Below, piece by piece: positions 10,405 to 19,100 of a DNA stretch of 64,000 bases. Both the position numbers and the translations under genes were made by a program. The DNA comes from Selaginella moellendorffii (taxonomy: Eukaryota; Streptophyta; Lycopodiopsida; Selaginellales; Selaginellaceae). Every line of letters starts with the position of its first letter. Within the stretch, counting starts at the first letter, position 1. Location: contig NW_003314313.1 of the NCBI RefSeq assembly GCF_000143415.4, positions 533,228 to 597,227 on the forward strand, given 5' to 3'. The notes beneath the pieces are model-generated. The model searched no databases. It was not told the origin of the DNA and saw nothing but the letters and a program-made list of their open reading frames with translations.

Positions 10405-13400
10405 TCACGCCTCCTCTGATTCAGATTCGGATTGTTCACCTTGAAATAAAATACATTAGAAACTTAGTAAAGGAATATTAATGAATCTCACCTTGAACCC
10501 GGGTTATGAATGCTCTTGCTGCATCTCTTGCATGGTCTGGCAAGGTGATGGTGGCACTCTGCTTCCGCATCCAACCATGCACAACATTATCCACCGATAT
10601 GCTCATGCTGGGATCCCTTGGATTCAGCACCCATCTCTTTTCTAGGCAATCCTTCGTATATCCGGAACTTGGCTTGAACCACTCCACAGTTACATTGAAG
10701 GAGTTAGTTTCCGCGTCCTCCTCTGCATCAATGATGCAGCGCCCCACCCATATCATTTGTTTTTTATTACTGGGTCTGACAAGCACGACCATTCCTTTGC
10801 AGACCTGTACTGGATTGAATGCTGAATCCGGCTTCTTGTTCCTCAGCCCACAATAGTGATCCTCAACATCGTTATCTGTCACTGCATTTCCAGAGGACAT
10901 TGTTCCGCTACTATCTGGTGCTCTGGGTTCTGGCCAAAAGGACTCTTCCAATTCTTCATATACAACCGGCCCATTTTGGATAGCAGATATAATCTTCTCC
11001 CAGTATTCGAGCAAAGGCTTGCACCTCTTAAAATAGGATTCTCCACCAAACACCAACCCCCTCTTCCAGAAGGCAATATGCTGTCTAATCCCGGCCACTA
11101 TACTTTCCTGGTCTTTGAGTCCATCCGGGTGCATCGGCCGTGGGGAACCCTGAGGAATCATAGGTTCCCCAGTTATGGGATCTCTCTTGAAGAGTTCAAT
11201 GCCGTCCACTGGCAGCCACACTATGTCCCATTCTCTCATCTTGTACCTCATCACTGGAGCACCGTCACGCATGCTGAAATGAAACTGAAGAGGCTTGGAG
11301 TGGCCAATCAGCGTTTCGGATCCGTCCCTGATGTAGCCTCTTACAAACCCCTTAAAGTCTGGAACCTCTATCACAAGTGCAGCTTCAACAGTGCCTTTGA
11401 TGCAATTTTGGAATTCATCGTAGAGTTGTGGGAGGGTGAGGACATTGGATCGCCGGAGGGACTCTGCCAGGTGACTGAACATGGCATCGACGTCTTCATG
11501 AGTGTGCCCAACTATGAGAAAGCCAAGTGTAACTGTTTCAAATATGCCTTTGGCAACAAGCATCGCCAAGTACGCGAAGACGTACATGTTTTTGTTCTCA
11601 CTGCCAGCATTGTCTGTTTGGAGCAGAAGATGGGGTGGAAGGCCACATCGGCCGCAAGAACTTCCTTGAGATTCTGCTTCGTTTGGATGAGGCTGTCCAT
11701 TCACCGGGCGACCAGCCTCGTCGGAATGGCATGAGGCCTCACGTGATAACCCTACAATTTGACGGCCAACATATTCACTGGGATGGCATGGGGCCCCACG
11801 CGATACTGCAAGCCTTTGCTCCTCCTCCAGCTGAACCCTGTATGGGGTTCGATCGACAAGGGCCTTATGCAAGGGTTGGCCGTTCAACTCAGTCTGCGCA
11901 CTTTGTAGAGACCTTAAGTGTTTTGCTAGGGATGCAATCATCATGTTTGCACCCCCGCCACCCCATAGAGGTACAAAGAAGTTCCCATAGTTCTGGGCAC
12001 CATGCCCATGAGCGATTATGCCAAACAGAGACACAGGCAGCTGCATGGATGAAGAGATTGCCTTGGGGGCAGGATTGAGTCGAGGTAAACACGTCTTTTT
12101 CTGGTCCATTTTGTCGTGGATGATGCAGAGGTAAGAGTCAGGTCTCTCCATGGAGAGAATCCTGTTATGATAATATGCAGTCCTGCAACTTCTGTGCTCG
12201 ATGTTGTGGTCGAGCCGCCTTCTAACCAACGTCTCTCGCTCTTGAGCGCTGCAAGAATTCTTCGACAAAGCCATTTTGATAGCAGTGCACTCGTCACACT
12301 TTGAAAAGCTGGAGTACTTTCCTATACTCACATCCCTGAATCTGTTGCTCCACAATCTACTAAATCTAGATTGGCTCAGCTTCCTGTAGCCATTACTCTG
12401 GAGTTCCCGATTCACATCTTCCAATATGGCCCCCTTGGTATACATGGAAGGGAGAACTCGTTGGGTGTCTCGTGTTCCATCTTCCAAGAGGCAGGTTTTA
12501 TGTGGTTGCTGCTCGCTACATGTCTCGACAAACCTCTTGAAGATTGCCTCTCCATATACAACATGACCCCTGGTTTTGTGCGTACCGTCGTTCCCATGGA
12601 CTGCCTGTTGAACCCTTTGTTCCTCGAACTCAGTTTTGATTCTGTAGAATGTGCTTCGAGGGACTCCATAAATGATTCTCCATGCCTTCATGCAGACCAA
12701 ACCCCTCTGGAAGACCATGCCCCCCACCTGATGTTCTGAAGCATCAACAGATGACCGTAATGCCTCATACACAAAATTGCGAGCTGCCTTCCAGGACAAT
12801 GTCTTGTATCTTGCTCTCTCCTCTTCAATAGCATCCCAATCAGCATGTTGACAGCACCTCCTCTTGCAACAAGCAACTGTCGAGACCATTCGAACCTCCA
12901 TCGCCATTTTCTGCCTTTTCGGTTCGTTGCTCAGATCCCTTTGGCTGCGCTGTAGGAAGGTGTACTTTCTTTTCCCATGAAGAGATGTTCTGTCATCAGT
13001 TGTAGTGGTGTTTGATTGTGAATCCTTCACATTCTCAAACACTAAATGCCTCAATTTCCACCGCACAATGCTTCCAATAGTCAGACTGTTTTCTTCTGTG
13101 TCAACAACCTCTAAAATCGCAACTCCAATATCATCCCAGCCCAATTCTTGATTAGCAACCGCCTCTCTTGGATCGACAACTGTGGCTAAGCCCTCAGCTA
13201 CCACCTCCCCCTTGGGGTTGTTTAGAAACACCTTTGCCTGAATCCATGTAGCACGGTTCTTAAGATCCACGGAGGGAACATGCGTCGCACTTGCGCTGTC
13301 CCCAACATCTGCTTTCTTCTGCAGATTTTTCAAGGCAACAACAACATTTACCCCGACGACCATCTCTCCTCGTTCAATAGCGACCACATTCCCATCGAAG

Positions 13401-13546
13401 ACAGTCTCTACTGATACAGCAGCATTGCCTTCCCCAAGCCTTTGACAGTGTATAACAAAGTTCTGATCCATAGACACAAGGGTCCCTTTTGCAACTCTCT
13501 TCCCACCATTCAAAATGTAAACCTTTTCCCCAACCCTGAAGGCCAT
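10405..13546 (-). CDS. Transposase-like protein (DDE/RNase H-like, DUF7869-type layout)
   Basis: An uninterrupted 1022-codon frame (13546-10478), beginning MAFRVGEKVYILNGG. A likely short 3' intron (10491-10440, GT-AG, 52 nt) would replace the last residues with an acidic tail ending ESESEEA at 10405. Residues about 1-75 and 100-170 look like two tandem small beta domains of the kind seen N-terminal in plant transposon proteins (KxVAKGTL, GEVVAEGLATVVDP). A Cys-rich patch CCKRRCC lies at 227-232, and a helical DNA-binding-like part (GVPRSTFYRIKTEF) at about 294. The catalytic-like region holds IIHDKMDQKKT (475-485), LLQTDNAGSENKN (641-653) and GHTHEDVDAMF (680-690). These resemble the D-D-E/D blocks of DUF7869-type proteins, which I know to be RNase H-like. 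Two element palindromes are read through in frame (about residues 582-592 and 601-610). It most likely mobilises the element. Confidence 0.78.
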
Positions 13547-13690
13547 TCTGAAAGTGCAGAAAAGAAGTTAAGACCATACAAAAAATGATTGGAGAATGGC
13601 CTAAATCATAACATACCAAATAGCATGAGGCCACATGCCATTATTCAAACATGCTATTGACACCCACGTGAAATTTCGCATTCACAAAAT

Positions 13691-13710
13691 TGGCATGAGG
13701 CCTCATGCCA
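13691..13710. repeat. Perfect 20-bp copy of the element palindrome
   Basis: TGGCATGAGGCCTCATGCCA equals its own reverse complement. Together with the copies at 13620-13642 and 13788-13810 it forms a cluster of three within 190 bp directly upstream of the transposase-like gene. That placement is suitable for an operator or a protein-binding array. Confidence 0.85.
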
Positions 13711-13904
13711 TCTTGATATACACACAGCTGCAGGCAAGTAAAAACATACATGACAATACGCTAGCCATGAAATTGCAAGGGCCCAAGATGGCATGTGGCC
13801 TCATGCCATTTGTAAATGTGGTCCTAAACCATTCCATGGTGAACATACCAGGAAGCACAAGTGCCGAATATCAAGAGGAAGCGGTAGCCACACCAAAGAC
13901 AGTG

Positions 13905-14090
13905 CCGCTCGCAACACCGCAACTACTCGTAGCGCCGCTCGCAACACCGCAACTGCTCGTAGCGCCGCTCGCACAAACTGCCACTCGCATAAACTGTCGC
14001 TCGCAATGGCGCTCGCAATGTCGCAACCGCTTGTAGACGCATAAACCACAGCTCACAACGCCGCTTACACAAGCAGCGCTCACTGCGCTC
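13905..14090. repeat. GCTCGCA-rich degenerate tandem array 1
   Basis: Repeated variants of cgccgctcgcaacaccgcaac and gctcgcaatg. It is GC-rich within otherwise AT-rich DNA. A related array in the same sequence class lies at 15765-15905, so the two flank the centre of the divergent control region. Confidence 0.6.
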
Positions 14091-14832
14091 AGCGGAACCA
14101 AGAACACGGCGCACAAAAATGATAGACCTAGGAATGAGTTCGAGAATTCAAAAATAACACACGCTTGAATGTCACATCAAATCCTCTGACAAACCAGATC
14201 TTATGATTCCTCTGACAAATTTCAAACTGAGTAGCTTCTAGACTTTGCTGTCGGAGGTTGAACTTTGTCACATCATGTCCTTGCCTCGATCCAACTGTGC
14301 CATGTCAGTGATTCGAACTTTGCCATGCCATGTCAGCGATCCGCGCCAAGATTATTCGCCATGTAAAGGAATAATTATGCTGTGTGTGTACGTCCATTTA
14401 TGGCAATATAAGGCCACACGCCATTCAAAGAATAATGCTAGTCGAGCATTTTTTGGTGCATTTTTGGGTTCAAAATTGCATGAGCCCACACGCTATAAAG
14501 TTTACCTGTACCAAAAATAGAAACAGCTTTATTTACTTGGGAATTTAAGTGGTTGAGGCATTTTTAAACTTACAAACACATGCCCTACTTACATTCATTT
14601 GGTTGCTTAAAATTCAAAAATATTATAAACCTTTCTTTTTGCATTTTCAATGTTTTCAATTATGGTTTTTGATTTTCGCAGGACCAGCCTAGTAATCTAT
14701 TTGCATCCTGTCATGTTTATAGCTAGCTTTCGTTTGTCCCCTTCGCTGGCCTGAGATACATCTGCTTGGAATCTGCCTCTTACAGCATTTGCCCAGAAAG
14801 GGCATCTTTCTTCACGCAGCATTTGCCACATG

Positions 14833-14864
14833 TTTAGGGTTAGGGTTTAGGGTTTAGGGTTTAG
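14833..14864 (+). repeat. Interstitial plant telomere-type repeat (TTTAGGG)n
   Basis: Thirty-two bases reading TTTAGGG TTAGGG TTTAGGG TTTAGGG TTTAG, the Arabidopsis-type telomere unit used by most land plants. One unit lacks a T. It lies near the midpoint between the two divergent element genes. Short telo boxes are known promoter elements in plants, but this run is longer than a usual telo box. Confidence 0.85.
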
Positions 14865-15764
14865 CAATTCAGTAGCTTGATAAACATGCAAATACAGAAC
14901 TTGATGCAAAATCCTTTGATATGTCACAATGCCCCTAGGACCATAAACACATTTCAATAGAGAGGGTCCTTTCATTTCATAACTCCTTATGTAGATCTTG
15001 GTGAAACCAGAGTTAGTGAAGTTGGTTTCTTGTGATCCTGCATCTGATTGTGATGTCCCTTTGCAGTGTTGATGGAAAGGTCAATGCACACCAAACTGTA
15101 GAATCTTGGAGCAAAATAACGGTCGGATCTATGGCAAATGCCCCTGAAACATTGTAAGGCTCGTGTGGTCTCATGTGGTGTCCGATCGAGATGCTTCTTT
15201 GCAGGGTCATCAAGAAGGACATTGTATACCATTCTGTAAAATCTAGTTGCGATCTAACGGTTGGATCTCCAGGAAACTCAAAACAATCTCGCGCGTGTCA
15301 GAATATTCTAGGAATATACTCCTATGTGCTCCTGAAAATGGCATGCGGCCCCACGCCATTCAAGAGATAACGCCAGATGACGCCGAGCATTTTTTGGTGC
15401 ATTTTTTGGGATCAAAATTGCATGAGCCCACACGCTTGAATGTCACATCAAATCCTCTGACAATTTATTTAGCTGAACATCTGGCATTTTTGGAAATACA
15501 AGATGCTTTGGAATATCCAATCATGCATGGTATAAATATAGCAAGGGTATTAAATGATATCCCAATCATGATCTTTCTTTTGGATTTCGCGTGCATGCAG
15601 TCCGAGGAATGATGACGTTGCGGATTTCTTTTGGATTTCACGCATGCGCGCGCCGATCCAGAAATTAATGGTGGCGCCCAAGTCCGAGGAATGATGACGT
15701 GGCGGGATTACCAACTGTCGTGACATTTCGCGCGTGTGAGGTTAGGTTTTGCATTTTGCTTCGT

Positions 15765-15905
15765 ACTCGCGCTCGCACACTCGCGCTCGCATCGCGCTCC
15801 CACTTCTCTACAGGTTTCTCGTGTGCATCAGCGTCCACTCGCGCTTGCATCACACTCGCGCTCGCATCACGCTTGCATCGCGCTCGTGTGCATCGGCGTC
15901 CATTT
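15765..15905. repeat. GCTCGCA-rich degenerate tandem array 2
   Basis: Variants of cgctcgcatcacgcttgcat repeated with imperfect period of about 10-20 bp. It is open in several frames but low-complexity (SRSHHA-like translations). It lies within the likely 5' leader region of the plus-strand element gene. Confidence 0.55.
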
Positions 15906-16105
15906 CAAGACACACCCAGTTTGTAACTTCGCCGCCAACTCCGCCGCCCACTCCGCCACCCACACGCAGCCCACTTGGCGTCCCGGGAGATTTCAGCGCC
16001 ACTTTCCAACTGTAAGTGGCAGAGTAGCCTTGCTGCTACGATCCGCTGCACACACAGTGCACATTCGCCAGCGAGTCCGGTTGTCACGCCTCCATTCGGC
16101 TTTAA

Positions 16106-19100
16106 ATGGTAAGTCTTTTAGGCCACATGCCATTCAGTAGCAACATTGGCATGCACCGATTGGGCTCTCGAGTGCAGTCCGGTTACAGATGGCGTGTAGC
16201 CTCACGCCATCTTAGGATGCAGCCTCAAGACATCTGATGCAGTGGTGAATGGCGTGTGGCCTCACGTTATTTCCAGCTACTAGCTTTTCATCTGTCAGCT
16301 CTAATTATTGTGCATTTCTGAACAGGCGAGGAATTGCGTTCTTCTTCCAGCCACTGTCAATGTGGATGCAGAGAAGGGGGAGGAGCTCATCAGTTGGACT
16401 TTCGGGATGGAAGGCGAGGATCTGAGGCTGTACAACACAGATGGTGGGAGAAAAGAATGCATGGGGATCCTCATCCAAGTGACAGACACTCCATGCAGTT
16501 CCATGCAAGAATATGGACTGGCACTTGTGGTAGAGACAGCGTTTGCCTTCAAGATCCACCTTGCACATCCTAGCGGCTTCCCGGAGGGGGGCAGCGGCTA
16601 TGAGGAATTCCTAGAGGGAGCTAAGGAGAGGTTGTCCAGGAGGCCCACAATTTCAAAGACGCTGCGGGTCTATGAAGATCACATGGAATCCACGGACCTC
16701 ACCTACGGCGATGTTTAAAAACTATATTCCAACATTGAGCCGTTGAGAGTGACTCCAGTTCGCGAAGCAAAGGGGAAGGGGGTCGATCTGGAAACTACCT
16801 CGAAGCAGAAAAGGGTGGTCAAGCTCAAGCCGACGTCCGACTCTCCTGCTCCAAAAAAGAAGCTACTCAGTGATGCCATTGCCTCGGGTTCGAACACTAC
16901 ACCCACCAAAAAGAAGAGCCGCAAAGAGCAGAAAGAGCAAGAAGAGGCAGCAAAAATCGTCGCAGATAATAGTACTTGTTACTATTCCAACAAAGTATAT
17001 ACAATCGACGTGAGCCGTATCGACATCCAAAGCAAATACAACCACAGGCTAGTATCTGATGAGTGGGTGGAGAAATTGAAGCAGAAGATGCTGGCAAGTC
17101 CAGTAACACCCGACATCGCAGACATGATCCCCTACTACCAAAAAATGAAGGGCGAGATGAGGTTTCCAGACTTGATCAATAGGAAGGTGTTGGACGATCA
17201 GAACATCCGGTTCTATGCCGTCTCCGGGCAGCATTCTAGCTTGGCGATGCAAGAGATAGTTGTGGATATTATGGTGGGCGAGGAGGTGAAGAAAGTCTTC
17301 AAGACAAGAGTTGTCCGCCTAATAAAAGGCAACTCGCCCCTCCGATCTATCATATACATCTCCCACACGCAGAATGTCAAGCAAGAAACGTGCTACAAAT
17401 CGGGTCTGCACGAGACATTGGCACGAACACGGAAGCTCTGGGTTCAACTGAAGAAGCCACAAAAACCAGGACAAGGACGTGCACTAGCAACTAGCGCCTG
17501 GCAGGTAAGCCTCGTTGTATGTGGCATAGCATGTGGCCTCACGCTATTTCCATTGCAGGAATTCTCGAGTCTTCTCTCGAAAACACTGGGGGTCAATGAC
17601 ACACTCAGCATCCATAACATTCTACTCGCGACAAAAGTTGTTTTTGACAAATGGGTAGATGTGCTGAGGAGGTACCATGACGGGGAGTTGCCAAACTCAA
17701 TGGGTGTGGAGGACGGCCGGAAGCCCAATGATTTGAAGCTCAACGCCTTGCGTTTCTCACGGTCTCTAGACGACGACAACCTTCTGACAGTGGCTAATGC
17801 TCTTCTACGTGGTGAGGTAGTCTTCAACAAGACCAAAATGACTCCCGGCCATATTGTGATATACGAGGACTTGTGCACGACTCTGAGAGCTCGTGCGCTA
17901 TTGAAGGATTGGATCTTCGAGCAAGTGGCCGTGGAGAGGGTGAGCATCGACACCACGCAAGAGATGATGGAAGCGCTGGAGTTGTCAAATGAAGACATCG
18001 ACGAGTACGTGAAGGGGGCCCCCAAGTTCATCGATCTGCTGCGGGATGCCACGAAAAGTAAAGCTGAGAAGTTGGATCAGTATCCAAATTTCATTAAGAT
18101 TGATGTCGACCGCCGGCTTCAGAAACAGCTCGACCCTGCAGCAGAGGCCTATCGAGAACCTTACCGGGTATACTTGAATTCGGATGAGGATCAAAGGTGG
18201 AGGAGCATCGTTTCCCGCGGAGATGAGCAGGTCAAGAACATCTTTTGTGTGATGGACTTCACAAACGAGGAGATCACTCATGCAGACGAAGTCAGCTCCA
18301 TCATTGACTTAATGGTGGGACTTGCGGAGGTGGAATCTTCAGTCCACTATATGATCTACGACTCCGAATCCTATCACAAGTTCTGGAAGGCCTTGAACGA
18401 GGTGAAGGCTCGGTTGAAAGGCAAGGAGATGCGGGAGATCCATGGGATAATGGCTAAGAAGAAGATACCGACGAATGTCCGCATCTTCACACTCGCCCTT
18501 GTTATTGGTCCTGCAGCAGAGTGGGACTGGAGTGACTTCCCAGCTTCGTTCGACAAGGCCAATCGAATTGATCTGAGGGAGGTCAATTTACCCGTGCCTG
18601 AGGAACTGAAGACGGCTATGGAGCTTTCGAATCCAAAGAAAGCTCCAGGTGCAACATGGGAAATGCTCAGCTGGGTCTTCAACGCAATAGCGGGTGGGTC
18701 ACATGCTTCCGACTCCAAGGGCAAATGCGTTGTCGAGTACAACTGCGGCGGACTATTCTTTCGAGCCGCACTACTCAAGGGTGTCCCGTGTGTTGCGGTG
18801 ACAAACTCCATTGAAGAGGTGACTTCAATGGAGCATATAATTACAGTTGCCAAAGAAAAACAGTATCTTCTCTGCGAACCTGGTGAGTACGCACTTTAAG
18901 TTTAAATGTTATCTCACAAGCTCTGTATGCAGGAGCGTGGCCACCCCCAGATGCTGAAATGGCGTTAACAGCTACTGTTGAAGATACCCATGTTGGGCCG
19001 AGCTCACAACCTGCACAAGGTAAGGTCACGTGAGGCCTCACGCCATTTTGATTATAGATCGTTGTGAATATTCAGACACGAGGACTGAAAAGCGCACTGG

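Larger units (their letters stand above)
13547..16105. promoter_or_regulatory. Divergent control region of the 12.36-kb element
   Basis: This 2.6-kb region separates the start codons of the two divergent element genes and must hold both promoters. It contains a palindrome cluster (13620-13810), a GCTCGCA-rich array (13905-14090), a pair of direct repeats of about 90-100 bp (14405-14497 and 15335-15438), a telomere-type repeat (14833-14864) and a second GCTCGCA-rich array (15765-15905). Frames across the arrays are low-complexity and I do not call them genes. The regulatory role is inferred from position. Confidence 0.5.

Noticed and set aside
10506..12739. Long plus-strand frames at 10856-11734 and neighbours
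   Set aside because: They are shadows of the 1022-codon minus-strand gene and carry no motifs.
15665..16140. Several overlapping His/Ser/Arg-rich frames before the ParB/HAD gene
   Set aside because: They follow the GCTCGCA array, are open on both strands, and end in what looks like the first intron.
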